The position numbers and the translations under genes are program-made. Under the pieces are notes generated by a model, which saw only the letters and a list, made by a program, of their open reading frames with translations, made no database searches and had not been told where the DNA came from. Shown in pieces: positions 1 through 12,289 of a stretch of DNA of 64,000 nucleotides. The stretch spans positions 4,735,501-4,799,500 of the forward strand of contig NC_134018.1 of NCBI RefSeq assembly GCF_040712315.1, written 5' to 3'. The DNA is from Castanea sativa (taxonomy: Eukaryota; Streptophyta; Magnoliopsida; Fagales; Fagaceae). The number at the start of each line of letters is the position of its first letter. The stretch's first letter is position 1.

Positions 1-342
1 CCACACATTTTCAGGGTTTAATCGTTATATGAGGTCTTCTCTTTTTTAACCAAGGCATGGTTTAAAATATCTCAACCATGTCATTTGCTGTTAAGTTTTT
101 AATACTAAAACACGCGCATGACTGCGTAGAGGTTATGATTGTGCAATCCTTGGAGTTAGATTTGTTTACTCTGACTCTTCCTTTTTTTTTTATTATCTAT
201 GTACTAATGGGAAACTTTTGCGACAAGTACAAAAAGAATAAAGTAAAAACAGATACAACACGAAGAAAAATTAAATGAAATTGTTCTTCATTAATCATTC
301 AAATATACATTACATATTTAATTCAAATATGGAAAAAGAGAA
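1..342. other. Unassigned AT-rich sequence
   Basis: No gene or repeat is recognised here. It may be internal sequence of the Tat-type element that continues to the right, or unrelated flank. The 66-codon open frame at 78-278 has no recognisable features. Confidence 0.4.
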
Positions 343-376
343 GTCCTAAGCTAGGTCCTAAGCTAGGTCCTAAGCT
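343..376. repeat. 12-bp tandem repeat, nearly three copies
   Basis: The unit GTCCTAAGCTAG occurs at 343-354 and 355-366, followed by a partial third copy. It lies immediately beyond the C-terminal end of the antisense ORF of the Tat-type element. Confidence 0.85.
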
Positions 377-2928
377 TTTGGAGGGGGGTCTTCCTGAGAA
401 GTGCTGGTGGCCTTGGTCTTTCTCAACTCTAGCTCAAAGGGAGACAGCACTTGCTTTCCTTTGTCTGTTGCCTTTGTTGGGGGGACGTTGGACTCCACAT
501 TCTGGCTCAGGTCCTTCTCGGCATCCCCGTCTCCTTCCTTTTCTTTATTGGAACCCGAAGGTTCTGTAGGATCTGGAATCAGCTTTGGGACCATGGGAGG
601 AAGAGCAGGAAGAGTTGTTTCAGGGGTAGGAGTAGCAGCAGGAGCCTCTTCAATCTCCTGTATCTCCAGGGGAAGCCGAATATTCTCAGACTTCCTCAGA
701 TCCGAGGATAGAGGAACTCCCCGCTACATTCGAGCTTCCCCCCAGACCTTTTGACAGTACTCCCGGCACAAGGCTGCAAAGGCTTCTGTCAGTTGCTCCT
801 TGGTGACCGCTACCCCTTCCTCATAACTCGCCTGCTTGGCGGCTTCCAGAGAACGAGGGAATGCGCCGGCTTCCTCCTTCATTCGCGCAAGTTCCTTCTC
901 CAAATCCGAGCGCTCCCTTTGGACTTGGGAGAGCTCGTCATCTTTTTCACGAAGAAGCTTGCGCTGCCCTTCTATCTGGGTCTTCATAGTCTTCAAGTTC
1001 GCCTCGGCCCCATGTTTCTCTCTCTTTAGCTCAACCACCTCCGAGGTAAGCTTCTCATTTTCAGCAAGGGCTGTGCCCAAGGACTTCTCAGTCTCCAGCC
1101 TGATTTCAAGCTCAGTTCTGGCCTTCTTCCGAGTGTCTTCTATAAATTTCTCGGCTACGAAGACTTCCTGAATGGCCTGCAATAAAGTGCGAGGAAGTTA
1201 GATATAGCAAGACACTTATGAATATTCTGATATTGTTAAAAGTGGAATCTTCCTAAAAGGGTTAAACTTACCAGCGCTAAATCCCTTTTTAAAGAGAGGA
1301 ATAGTTGTGGCTGGCTCATTTTTTCCAAGGTCTCCATGTCCTTGGGCAGCAGAAGAGGGCGCTCCAACACTTCGGCCAAGTGGTGGGCATGGCCTTGTTG
1401 AACCACCCTTATACTGGATTGGCAGGAGATGGGTGCACCATCCAATCTTAAGTCAGGGGACCAGGTAACTGGTGCTCGGCGCACTTCGGCCTCGTCCCTG
1501 ATCTCCCCGCTTTCAACTGAGCGGGCCCTACCCTTGCCTTTATCCGCAGCCTGCCGCCGAACCTGGGGGTTGTTGTCGTGGTTTCTTGGGGTCCTTGCCG
1601 CTCGTCCCTCGGCCTCCCCCTTTCTTTTCTTTTTGGGATCCTCGGCTGGAAGTTTTGGCTCAGCTGGAGGAGGGGGAGGTGGCAAAGATGGAAGAGCTTG
1701 GGACCCCCCCGTCTTTCTCTCAACAACCTTCGCGGCTCTATTGGTTAGGAGACCCTTCATCCTGTCCATATCCTCTTCGGATTTGTCCTCTAGTTGGGCA
1801 ACGACTAACCCTGCAATTCCAGAAGCCTCAGTGGCTTCTTCTTCCTCGTCAGAGAGTACGACGAACTGGTTCCCTCGAGGTCTCTCGATGTCTTCAAGTT
1901 GGAACTGTTCTATCTCCTCGTCTAGCGTGTGTGAAGAAGATACCTGCTCTTCTAGAACAACGGTTGCCTGAGAGTGCACGGCGAGGGGGATTGCCGGGCG
2001 GGCCGTCGTACAAAACGGTGCGAGGGGCGTCGGGGAGATTGTGGTCGTCCAAAAAGTGGGGCCGGGCTACGTTTATCTTCCTTCGCCTTCAGTCACCGGC
2101 GACTATGGCGTTTTCTATCTCCTGGAAGTCCGAAGAAATGGGAGTGTACCCTATAATCAGATGAGCAGCTCTGAGTTGTAGGTCCTCGTTGACAAACACC
2201 TCGGAGCGCAGTACTCGGTTGAGATCTGCAACGTTGCAGTGGCTTAAGCGTGGGCGCACGTGTCGCTTATCTGCGAAGGAAGACACCAAATCAAACGAAC
2301 ATGGTCAGATTCACACAACATATAATAAACCTAAATAAACGTGAATACATGTGAATGCGTATTTTTGTGAGTATTAGAGGAGTTTGTGCGGGGGGGGGGG
2401 GGGAGGCTAATCCTAAGGTGTCGCACTTGGATCTCCCCACTCAACTGGGCAGTGGAGGCCGTCGTGCCAGTTCCCAGAGACAATCAGGTAGTCATCCTTC
2501 ATGCCTTTGTTGGATTTGGGCAGACAGGAGATTAGCCTAACGACGCTGGAGCGGGATTTAATGTAGTAACCTACGTTGGAGAGTTTATGAGACTCGTACA
2601 GAAAGACGACATCGTGCCAGGTAAGGTTTAGACCCATTTGCTCGTTTAGAGCATCGACGCTACCCAAAACTCTAAAAACGTTTGGGAGGCATTGATCGGG
2701 ACACAACCGGTGGTTGCGAAGGTACTCCCTAGTTACAGGCTTCATTGGGAGGGTCATCCCACCCTCTACAAAGGCTATCATTGGGATGATAACCTCTCCC
2801 TCCTTTCTAGAGCCGGCCACGGCTTCCGCAGGTCAATATTTTAAACCTACATCGCCGGGAATGTGATACTTGGCTCTGAAGCCTTCCATTCCAGCGGCGG
2901 TATTAACTAGACATTTAAATCTTCCCAT
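370..2928 (-). pseudogene. Antisense ORF (aORF) of a Tat-lineage Ty3/gypsy element, 'putative gypsy-type transposase' family
   Basis: Read on the minus strand, this is a gene-like unit in several pieces. A start codon at 2926-2928 opens a frame running to about 2413, with one in-frame TGA at 2833-2835. This N-terminal part resembles the plant 'transposase (putative), gypsy type' domain; the core includes CLPKSNKGMKDDYLIVSG. A probable intron of about 120 bp (GT near 2416, AG near 2283) precedes a second block at 2089-2282. A low-complexity acidic and proline-rich block follows (1236-1979), then a Glu/Lys-rich coiled coil (724-1182) and an acidic tail ending near 370. Tat-lineage elements are known to carry such antisense ORFs between pol and the 3' LTR, and the LTR at 3436-4130 points the opposite way, as expected. 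Its biochemical role is unknown. The in-frame stop and segment junctions suggest decay, but real introns could explain some breaks. Confidence 0.75.
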
Positions 2929-3435
2929 CAGAGAGGGGCGAAAGACTAAACTCTAAAAGGGAAAAAATCTACAAGTATAGCCGAGGACAAGATCCGAGGA
3001 GAAAAGGTTAAGAAAAGGAGAACCAAAAACTTACGAATCTCAAGTTGTGCAGAGTTCCACGGTTTTCTACGGGTAAAGTATGTTTACTGATGTTTTGATG
3101 GGATTAGTCCCTGATGAATTAAATGAAGGCGCAGGTTCCCGAAGCATCACGTCGTGCGAGAAGCGGACTCGAAATTATATTTGTCCCGCCTAAATTTTCA
3201 TGGAATGATAAGGACCATTGGATGTTCATCTCACCGTTGAACGTGGGGGACAAGGTGTTACTTACAGTAATAAATGCGCGCGTTTTTGAAAATAAAACTG
3301 CCAAGTGTCACCCTCCGTAACGCGAAACGGTTTTCACGCGTGTGGTTATTTGCAGAAAGTGAGGAGGAGGTGTTCGTTGGATCAAAACCCTATTTTTCTC
3401 CTCGGATGATGAAAAATAGAGTTTTGAGGGGCTAT

Positions 3436-4130
3436 TGTGGGGAGTAAAAGGGTCCAAATGGGCATGTGGGCCTTTGGGCTATAACATGGAGGGCCGACCT
3501 GCTCCAAGGTTAAACTCTATGAGTCGGCCCATACGCCGAGGGACTGAGGATACAGCCGAGGACTAGATTCTCCTCGGAAAAGCCCTAGAGAGTTCAAAGT
3601 TTCATTATGTAGGTCAAAGCACAACTCTGGAGAGACCCGTGGTTAAAAGGGGACATCCTGAATTTTCTAGATGCACCAGTATTAAAGAAAATATCAAGAA
3701 TAAAGGCTGCCACCTCCGCATTAAAGGCTCTGCACCTACCTCCCTGGCCGCATTAATGGGGAGGTGACCCCTGAACAGTGAGGTGAAAATTTCTAGTCAC
3801 AGTTCAAAAAGTATCAGGGAAGGCAGTATAAAAGGGGGGTAAAGGACAAAGAAAAGGGGGATCGGAAAACTAAGAAAGAAATTAAGAACTTGTAATTTTG
3901 AAAGAAGAAAGAGAAATAATAAAGAAATAGTTCTCGGCTTGAGTCCGAGGAGACCCATTTGTCATTATCGTTCTTTATTTACTTGCGTTTGCTTATAAAA
4001 GCCTGTTATCAAGATCCCAGCATTTCTAACATAGGTTTAAAGCCCACACTCTACAAATCTTATTGTTTAAAGGCTCATTGGGCCTGAGCCCGTGATTGTC
4101 TTTGGGTCCAGGTGCAATTGTGCACTTACA
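3436..4130 (+). repeat. LTR (3' LTR) of the Tat-type element
   Basis: Begins TGTGGGGAGTAAAAG, ends GTGCACTTACA, 695 bp with TG...CA termini. It contains a TATA box (3826-3834), A-rich downstream sequence and an AATAAA signal at 3917-3922. The 5-bp sequence after it is GTTAG; the matching left copy lies outside the window. Confidence 0.8.
3826..3834 (+). promoter_or_regulatory. LTR TATA box
   Basis: GTATAAAAGG about 90 bp upstream of an AATAAA motif within the LTR; a typical U3/R arrangement. Confidence 0.65.
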
Positions 4131-4565
4131 GTTAGTTCTTTAAAAATGATGTCATAATTACCAACACAAAATTATATAGAAAGCTTTGTCATACAAGCCC
4201 ACTTACTCTAATACCTAAATAAATAAAATTATTTACATCTAGATTGACAAAACATTGCAATATGAAATCTGATTTTAATATTTCTAATTGCTGCAATATC
4301 CAAAGCTTTGAATGGTCATCTAGAATCAAAATAGCACACCAATTATACGTATACTTCAGAATTCTAATCACAACTATTGCATACTTAATCAAGAACTTTA
4401 AGAGTCGAAGTACAAGAAGTTCCAGCGTTAACGTGCCACAAAATCCCTCAAAAAATAAATTTATAACACATACAGCCTAATTGTAGAACAAATGACAATC
4501 CCTAGTATCTTTTAGTCATAGCATACTAAATTCTAATATCATTATTGAAAGATAGATAACTAAAG

Positions 4566-4908
4566 CTAATTTGGCCAGATAAATGTTCCAATGACAAATG
4601 ATCTTTTTGCATCAAGTGCACCCTTAACAGTAAGTCCATATTCTTTGAGAACCATGTCCAACTTCCAGTCCTCCATCTTTTCATAATCTTCCTTTGTGTA
4701 CCTTGGGTAATGAAGAGGCATTTCAAACCCATTTGCTGAGTCTTCCTTGCTAACTATAATCTGGGCAATCCCTTCTTCCTTTGAGTCTTTTGATTGAGTC
4801 TGCCCTTCATGAGCTTGCTGATATGTGGTTGCACTTCATGCTACCGTTGTCCACAAGCCCCAATACTTGTGTAAATGCATATTTTAGAAACCATTTCAAA
4901 GAAGTCAT
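4566..4908 (-). pseudogene. DUF7722-like gene, frameshifted copy
   Basis: The counterpart of the intact gene at 14115-14459. The start codon (4906-4908) and the TAG stop (4566-4568) are conserved. At about 4810 two bases present in the other copy are missing, which brings a TGA immediately into frame after about 33 codons. Downstream of the break the conserved core (PRYTKEDYEKMEDWK type) is still readable in the shifted frame. The upstream TATA-like sequence (near 5011-5020) also survives, so the locus may still be transcribed. An LTR has landed about 190 bp upstream of the start. Confidence 0.8.
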
Positions 4909-5103
4909 CCCTAATGTCAAAAATGAGATTAAAAATAAATCAAAATAACTCAAGGAGCTTTTAAGAGGAAAGTGTTCATAACAAGCTAGAGAAATCTACT
5001 GCTAGCATGAATATATATAGGTGGCTAATCAAGAACATGGTCTAGAAACTACAACAGATGCATTAATTATGTGAAGGCCTTGAATATATATATATATTTT
5101 TTT

Positions 5104-6116
5104 TGTAAAGTTGTGATTTACAACTATTTTGTATTAGTTTTAATTCCATACTAAATTTGATTGTAATTTTGTTCAATCATATTTATCCTGTATTTTATGT
5201 GGGATTTCATTGTATGGGTTGTGTGTGAGAGAGTATGAAGACTCAAGCATTTATTGAAGACAAAGTGGACTTTGCGAGAAGTTTCACGAGAAGCCTTCCT
5301 GCGGAGTGAGCCACGTGCAGAGCACATTACTGGAATATGAAGAGTCATGATAGCTGGTTTTCGTGAGTAATTCGCAGGTATGGCCTTCTTGCGGGCCACT
5401 ACATCTTCACCCACACTATATATACCCCATTACCTATATATTGTAAGGATTGTTTTTCAAAGAGAAAACCCTAACATACATAATTAAGAGTTAGAGATTG
5501 TTATACCCACATCATCTACACAATTTTTTGTGGTTTTACTCATACTCACCTACCTCTCCATATCTATATCCTTTAAAGATTGATAGCTTAAACACTTACT
5601 ACACCCAATTTAAGTGTTAAGTGAGGTTTTGGCACTGGGAAGTGTTAGAAGAAGCCAAGCGTTGGCGGATGTAATCAGATTGAATTGCAAGATCTGGAAA
5701 GCTAAACAAGATACGGTTTCGAGAAGTCTTGTTGGAGTAGGAGTTTGGAGGGCTTAGGTGCATTGGGTAGATTAGGCTTAGAGGGTCTCTTGTTATTTGT
5801 GTATTCCAACTTATTGTCTAGTGGATCGATTTACCGCTTGGGGGACAGCAGAGAGGTTTTTCACCGAGTTTTTCGATTTCCTCTTCGATAACACATCGCT
5901 GTGTTATCTTGTGTTTGCCTCCTTCTTCCTTACTCTTTTAGTTTTCATTTTATTGTTGTTAGATGATGAATATGGTTTAGAGTAGTTCTATTATTTGTTC
6001 GCTTGCATTTCCTCTATTCCGCATTTAGTTAAGTTAAAGTGAAATCAATTGAGTTGTAATTTTTTAATTTTGGAGTCTAAACATCTCTTGTATTTTAGCA
6101 CAAATCCGAACTTTCA
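5104..6116 (+). mobile_element. Solo LTR of a Sirevirus-like Copia element
   Basis: Begins TGTAAAGTTGTGATTTAC and ends CGAACTTTCA; about 1013 bp. Its body shares landmarks with the LTRs at 34765-35855 and 43686-44778: GGAGGGCTTAGGTGCA, GGGTAGATTAGGCTTAGAGG, CTTCGATAACACATCG. No PBS or internal region follows. The equivalent empty site is preserved in the right-hand duplicate (14610-14630). The target duplication may be AATAT, but the left boundary lies in a TA-rich run and is uncertain by some bases. Confidence 0.8.
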
Positions 6117-7265
6117 AATATCTTTGTTGCAACTTGTAAGAGATATCCTTACCATGGAGGCAAGCTCAAGCCATATTAATTGCAGTAGTTGCTAGTCGCT
6201 TTTGATCTTTGGAATCACAACCACATATTGAGGCTAACAAAATACTAGGATATTTAGCTATTGAGATGGTTTTCAAATATAGTTGCTTCGAGAGGCTTCA
6301 CATTATGGATTTTGAAGGTATTAACAGGTGCTGGTATGAGCATGCCATTTAAGTGATGTGATAGAGCAAAAATTGAAGCCTAGAACGGATGGTTCTTTAA
6401 GATGCGCCAATCAAAAAGTTATGATGATTTCTAACGAGGAAATTTAGATAAATAAAGAAGTGATAATTGTGGGAGAAAGAACTAGAGTACACTTCTAAGA
6501 AACCATAGGTGGATATAATTTCTTATTTAGGCATTGTTGATAGATTTTGATTGCGAAATGATATGCCTCATGTCTTTTCAATTAATAAATGCAAGTAATA
6601 GTAGCTTTCTTTGTGGAACGATTGATTAAGAATATTCTCAGTAAAGTGCATTAAAACACAATAAATTGCATGAAAATAATTTTTGATCAATTTAGAAATC
6701 TAATTTGTACAATTCAAAATTAGAGTTATTTCTTTCATATGGTTGCAGTGGAGATGCTAAAGTGTTGAGCTAAAATATAGCTTTTGATTTTTAAAATTTG
6801 GTTGAGAGAGAACAAAATTGAAATTAGAACCGACTAAGAAAACAAAAAGAACTCACTCGAAACTGGCCCAAAAGACAACTTATGCAAAACTATGGGACCT
6901 AACATGCTGGGTTAGGATTTGGGCTTGTTATATCTCTAAACTAAAGAAATCAAACAATTGCCAGATTAACTTTAAGCAGGCCCTCCATAAAATAAAATTA
7001 AAAAAAAAAAAAAAACATTATGTAGGCCCTTCTTAATGAATTCTTTGAACCACCTTGCAGTATGTCCAAGTTCTAAACTCTTTTATCAACCCTAGTTCCT
7101 AGGGTCCCAAAATATTTGCTTATTATACCAGTGCAAAACTACAGAAATTCAAGTAAAACAATTGCAAACAAATCATGCTTTTAACTCTAACCCAGATTCA
7201 ATCCTAAATATCAAATAGAAACAAGAATTAAAGGGCATCATTGAAAAGCAAAAGAGGAAAAAAAA

Positions 7266-7632
7266 AGATAGAATTTTTCTCCATCCAAGGTGTCAAGATT
7301 TGATTTTTCTCCATCCATTTTTTTATAAAAGAAGATAGAATATTCTATTTCTTTTTCGCCTTTCGCCATGAAAAAGCAAATATAAAAGAACTTACATGGT
7401 TCATATGAGGTTGAGTGGTGGCTGGTAAGTGTTAAGTGATTATGCATCAGCAAACTCAGATATTATGAATGGCTATACTTAATTATGACATGCTAAGAGG
7501 GTATATCTGGGGTTCAACTAATAAATGTTTTAGTTTGATGATAAAGAACAATCATTAGGATTAGTTAACAAGAAACCAAAAGTTAAAACTATCTTTGAAA
7601 ATAAAATTATAACATGTTAATCTTTTTTTCAT
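7266..7632. other. Unassigned AT-rich sequence
   Basis: Unique sequence between the left duplicate and the PIF/Harbinger element; no gene recognised. Confidence 0.4.
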
Positions 7633-7635
7633 TTA

Positions 7636-8979
7636 GGGTGAGTTTGGTTGGGCTTTTTGAAAAAGTGCATAATGAAAAAGTTGAGTTTTCAAAAAGTGCA
7701 TAATGAAAAAGTGATTTTTCAAAAAACTGAGTGTTTGGTAAAAGCTGTTAAAAAGTACTTTTTGAAAAAACTGAGTGTTTGGCTAGCACTTATAAAAGTT
7801 GCATTTTGAAGGGTAAATTACCAAAAAGGACAATGTAGATATAAGAGAGTTTATTTCATACTTAAATCAACTACTTCATATACTTAAATCAATTTTTCTC
7901 TTTCTAAATTTTTTTCCTCATCAATATTAGCTAATAATAATTTACCACTTAAGATTTATTGTGAAAATATTGTGATAATTGATATTGATTTTAATTTGAA
8001 CGTACTATTACAATTATTTTTTTCTCTTTCTACAAAAATTATTTTTTTCTTACCAATATTAGCTAATAATAACTTACCACTTAAAATTTATTGTGAAAAT
8101 ATTGTGAAAAAATTGATATTGATTTTAATTTAAACGTACTATTAAAATTATTTTTTTCTCTTTCTAAAAATTTATTTTTTTCTCACCAATATTAGCTAAT
8201 AATAACCTATCATTTCAAATTTATTGTGAAAATATTGTAAAAATATTGTTATAGCATTTTTTTTCTTTCCCTCTTTTTTCCTCCTCCATACACGTACCCT
8301 TAAGATTTTTTTCTCTCTCTCTTTTTTTTCTCCTTCTTTCCCTCTTTTTTTTCCCCTCCACACACGTAGCCTTCCCTTTTTCTATTTTGTCCTTCTTTCC
8401 CCTTTTCCTCCAGCGCAGAACTCTTTCCTTTTTTTTTTATTTTTTTTCCTTCCTTTCTCTCTTTTTATTCCACAGAGCTCTTTCCTTTTTTCTTCTTCCT
8501 TTCCCTCTTTTCATTCCACAAAGCTTTTTTTTTTTTTTTTTTTCTTACCACTTCGTCTGCAATGAGAGTCACTGTGTGTGAGACTTTGAAGGTGAGAGTC
8601 ACTGTGCTTGGTGTTTTGTTGATCAAATCTCTACCTTCAAAATTTATTTCTCAGATCAGAAAGTCTCATAAATTTCTCAGATCAAAATTTAGTTTTCAGA
8701 TCAGAAAGTCTCAGAGAGATGAGATGAGAGGAATGAGGGGCAGCTACACAATGGGTAATTCGGTAATTTTAGGATGAGCCAACGGATACCTGGAAAATGC
8801 CCCTGGACATTTTTGTTTATGGAGCTCCAGACCTCCATAAGCGTTTTGGGCGTTTTTGCCTTGGCTCAAAACGCAACTTTTACACAAAAGTTACGTTTTT
8901 GCTTCACCAAACGCTCAAAGAAGTCCAGCTTTTACATAAAGCTGCGTTTCAGTCCCTAAAAGCCCAACCAAACGGGCAC
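7636..8979. mobile_element. Non-autonomous PIF/Harbinger (Tourist-type) DNA transposon
   Basis: 1344 bp flanked by TTA on both sides (7633-7635 and 8980-8982). Terminal inverted repeats are GGGTGAGTTTGGTTGGGC at the left and GCCCAACCAAACGGGCAC at the right. The TTA target duplication and GGG...TTTGGTTGGGC ends are typical of PIF/Harbinger. There is no transposase frame. The interior holds a tandem array and pyrimidine-rich tracts (8240-8545). Confidence 0.85.
7905..8250. repeat. Tandem repeat of about 132 bp, roughly 2.5 copies, inside the Harbinger element
   Basis: CAATATTAGCTAATAATAA recurs at 7922, 8054 and 8187. Each copy is followed by a TTTATTGTGAAAATATTGT block and, in the first two, by a GATATTGATTTTAATTT block. 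Confidence 0.85.
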
Positions 8980-8982
8980 TTA

Positions 8983-9732
8983 GTCTTTATGCCTCCTTTG
9001 GCCTCCCAAACCTTATCACAACAATGTTGTAGGTGCCTAAAATGAAAACATTTAACTTGATCAGATGGAATACGTTTTGCACAACTTAACAGAAGGCAAG
9101 GGTTTATAAACAAAGACATTGATTATATAGTTTCGATATAATTTTAATCTTTGTGAGTGAATATTTATTTTGAATTTATTATTAGTATCCAAATGTTTTT
9201 TCGTTAATCAAACTTAATTTTCTTTTTGAACTAATATTCAAATTATTTAAAATTTTATTGTGATTTTAAATGAAAAATCATCTATAATTTTAGAATTGTG
9301 ACTTAATTAAAAAAAATCATAAGATAGTGTGTGTATATATATATATATATATTCATATTATTCCTTTTAGTTTATGTTCATGAATTTTACAAACACATTT
9401 TAATAATCCTACATGTTGTGTTTCTATATGTTCATGACTAATGTTTATACATATCGAACATATATGTTTATACTTGTATTATATTTTTAGTTGTGGAGTC
9501 TTGTATTACCCTTCACTTTACATTTTGGCTGAATTTTGTAATCATAGATACAAAAAAAAAAATTATATAAAAATAAACTTGTAAAGGTATTAATTGGGGC
9601 ATGTAGCTCTTTCACTAGCTTCTAAGTATGTTAAATTTTATAAAATTATAGACAATAAATAAAAATTTCACCATAAGCTATCAATACACAAATGGTATTG
9701 TGTAATAAGCTATAAAATTATGTTAAATTTTG
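8983..9732. other. Unassigned AT-rich sequence
   Basis: No gene recognised. It contains a short (TA)n run near 9332-9350. Confidence 0.4.
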
Positions 9733-10588
9733 TGTCGTGACTGCGTGGAAGATAGTATTCACGCCTTGTGGTATTGTGATGTAATGAAAGCCATTTAAAT
9801 GTCTGATGCTCGGTTTTTCTTTCTCTGGACTCAGAGATTCTCAACCTTTGAATATCTTGTTCAGTTCTTGTGTTTGCAAGGCTCGGTTGATTTGTGTGCC
9901 CGTTTAGCCATGGTTGCTCGGAGTATTTGGGAGCGGCGTAACAGGGTGCGTCTGAAACAGAGAACTTGGCAAGTTGAAGAGGTTGTTCAGCGGGCTTTAG
10001 AGCTTTTGCGTGAATTCTGGGATGTGTAGAAGAAGGGTAATCGGGTAGTTGATCACAGTGAGGATCTTCGGTGGAAGCCGCCTGATTCTAGCCAATATAA
10101 AGTCAACTTTGATGGTGTGTTATTTGTTGATCAAGGTAGTGCAGGCATTGGAGAAGTTATTCGTGACTGGGAAGGGCAGGTTATTGCGGCTTTAAGTGAG
10201 AAAGTGAGGCACCCTGGTTCCGTGGATTTGGTGGAGGCTCTAGCAGCGCGTCGAGCAATCAGCTTTGCCAAAGGGCTTAGCATTAATCAGATGGTGTTTG
10301 AAGGTGATTCTTTGCGGGTTATCCAGACAATTAATGAAGCTAGACCAGTCCATACCATGTATGGTCATATTGGTGAGGATATTAGATTCCTATCTTCTTC
10401 TGTGAGGTGTAGTTTTTTACGTGTTAAGCGTAAGGGTAATAGATTAGCTCATGCCCTCGCTCGTAGAACAGTTTTTTCTGCTAATTTTGATGTGTGGTTA
10501 GAAGATCTACCACATGATTTGGATGATATTTTTAAGTTTGATTTACCGTAATAAAGTTTGACTTACCTTTTTTCCAAAGAAAAAAAAA
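9733..10588 (+). mobile_element. 5'-truncated L1-type LINE, 3' end with RNase H domain
   Basis: The frame begins in a Cys-x2-Cys...His...Cys block (9733-9780) like the zf-RVT domain of plant LINE ORF2. A linker follows, then an RNase H-like domain: KVNFDG with the first catalytic Asp near 10111, a Glu in VEALAARRAI and an Asp in FEGDSLRVI. The C terminus is at 10551, followed by a 3' UTR with AATAAAG and an A-tail (10580-10588). Two in-frame stops (TAA just before 9799 and TAG at 10027-10029) disable it. Nothing of the endonuclease or reverse transcriptase remains, consistent with 5' truncation at insertion. A clear target duplication was not found. Confidence 0.85.
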
Positions 10589-11185
10589 TACTAAGATGTT
10601 ATCAATTTTTAATATTTATGAAGATTTTAATTTTGGGAAAAAAATTAATTATATCGTTTTTAAAATGGTATTTTAAAGAAATTGATTAAAATATGATGTC
10701 ATTCTATCATCTTCTCATAGCGGAGCACTAAATAAATGAATAAGAATATTTATTCTATTTCAACTTCGTATATTCTTTGTAATATTGATTTCTTATTACA
10801 GGTACCAAACGATACCCTAAATACTAGCAGGCTAGCAGCAAATAGTTATATATGCCTTCATAAGTTTCTCATGAAAAGAATGCTGCTACTAGATTGGTAC
10901 TTAGTTTTGTGAATAGATGCAGCCATTCAGGAATCAAATGACAACCTTTTTTGAGTAGAGCCATATTGAAAACTGCTGTAAAAAGTCTAACAAAAATGAA
11001 TATATTTTTGCACAAGAGAGAGGGATGCTTAATGTTAGAAAATAGATGCCATATATTTATTATTTACACAACCATAGTAAATGTCTTTTAATAACTACTA
11101 CAGTTATTAAATAATTCCTATTTAGAATAAAATAAAAAAGACAAAAAATTAAATTTTTGCTTGCATTATATGGATTACCAAATAA
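10589..11185. other. Unassigned AT-rich sequence
   Basis: No gene or repeat recognised between the LINE tail and the right-hand duplicate. Confidence 0.4.
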
Positions 11186-11306
11186 TTAGTTCTTGATAAA
11201 TGATGCCATTATTACCAAAACAAAAATATATAGAAAGCCTTGTAATATATATAATATGACAAAATTTAGTTACAAAATTAGTTTTAACCTTAAGCTACAA
11301 CCTTAC

Positions 11307-12150
11307 TCAATATTTTTTTATTAGTGGTGAATTTGACAAATCCAAGTGATACCATAATGGGGATAGAAGTGTGCAATAGATTAAGATATTTAAAGTAAAA
11401 TACTTGAAGGAGCTAGTAAGAGGTCTTAGAAAAATACTAGTAATAGGGCCAAATTGTGTCCACCAACAGCTGAACCACAAAGGAAGCTGAGAATTGAAAT
11501 CTTTATCAAACTCAACAAACCAAGAGTGGGTCATAGTAGCATCTTTGTGTAGCATGAACTTAAACCATGCATGAATATAATCATGGTATGAATATGGAAT
11601 AGTTGAACCAAGTAAAAGTTTTGTAGAAGAAAGACGCAGTCCCCATTTTTCTTCAGTAACAACAATGAGGATGAAAACACTATCGTTAATAATTTTTGAT
11701 TTATCAATCTTATCAGGTTTGGATTTGATAAAGACCAATTTTTTATAAAACAGGATAGCTGAGTAACAATTTAAAATTTTACCATTGTGTTTGGGTATCC
11801 AGTGGAAGTTTAGAAGAAAATAATATGTAGCAAGTTTAAGAGGGTCTTTGATCATAGCTCTGTTGGGTTCTATGGAAAACAGGTTTTGGAAATATTGTTT
11901 TTTAATATATTGAGAAGCATTGAAGTTTTTGGAGAAAGTGGCTTTAACAGGATGGTTGGCAGGGACCATAGCATATGGATCATAAAAGGATGCTAACACA
12001 GTGGAGTAGTTTGGTCTAGGAATAGTACCCAGGGTAGTAAAATGGTTAGCAATGTCAACAGAGGAAGTAAGTTCTTGTTTAGCAAGTTGTTTAGTAGTAT
12101 CTATAGCAGAGTGTTTGTCTTTGGACCTTCTACTTGCTATTGTGGCACTG
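11307..12150 (-). pseudogene. Downstream ORF of the pararetrovirus (florendovirus-like second ORF), unknown function
   Basis: The frame is open from above 12150 to a stop at 11307-11309. The part below about 12150 is the genuine product; the apparent N terminus up to 12245 is RNase H sequence in another frame. It includes a conserved region with HWIPKHNGK and SYHDYIHAWFKFML motifs that I recall from the protein downstream of RT/RNase H in florendovirus-like elements. No catalytic motif or membrane segment is evident. The end looks ragged, with low-complexity sequence, and may be truncated. Confidence 0.6.
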
Positions 12151-12289
12151 AAGGAATTCACGGGTAAGAAATTCAAGGATAACATTTTCAGAACCTTTAA
12201 TGTATTCAATATCAAAAAAAAAAAAAACTTAAAATAGCTTGCCATTGAGCAAAACTATGTTTTAAAAAAAGCAATATTTTCAACATATT

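Larger units (their letters stand above)
370..4130 (+). mobile_element. 3' portion of a Tat-lineage Ty3/gypsy LTR retrotransposon
   Basis: Order on the plus strand: antisense ORF, noncoding spacer (2930-3420), purine-rich tract (GTTTTGAGGGGCTAT, ending at 3435), then the LTR. No gag or pol is in the window, so the element either continues to the left or is truncated. The right junction falls inside a segment duplicated at 11186, which dates the insertion after that duplication. Confidence 0.75.
4131..7265. repeat. Segmental duplication, left copy (interrupted by a solo LTR)
   Basis: Collinear with about 11186-15640. Shared landmarks are the DUF7722-like gene, its upstream TATA region, a block starting ATATCTTTGTTGCAACTTG (6118 and 14622), and the shared end near GGGCATCATTGAAAAGCAAA. 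The left copy contains an inserted LTR at 5104-6116 that is absent from the right copy. Outside the pseudogene I recognise no gene; 6117-7265 looks noncoding. Confidence 0.85.

Noticed and set aside
1429..2164. Long plus-strand frames (180 and 192 codons)
   Set aside because: They are shadows of the minus-strand antisense ORF, caused by its Ser/Glu/Pro-rich codon bias.
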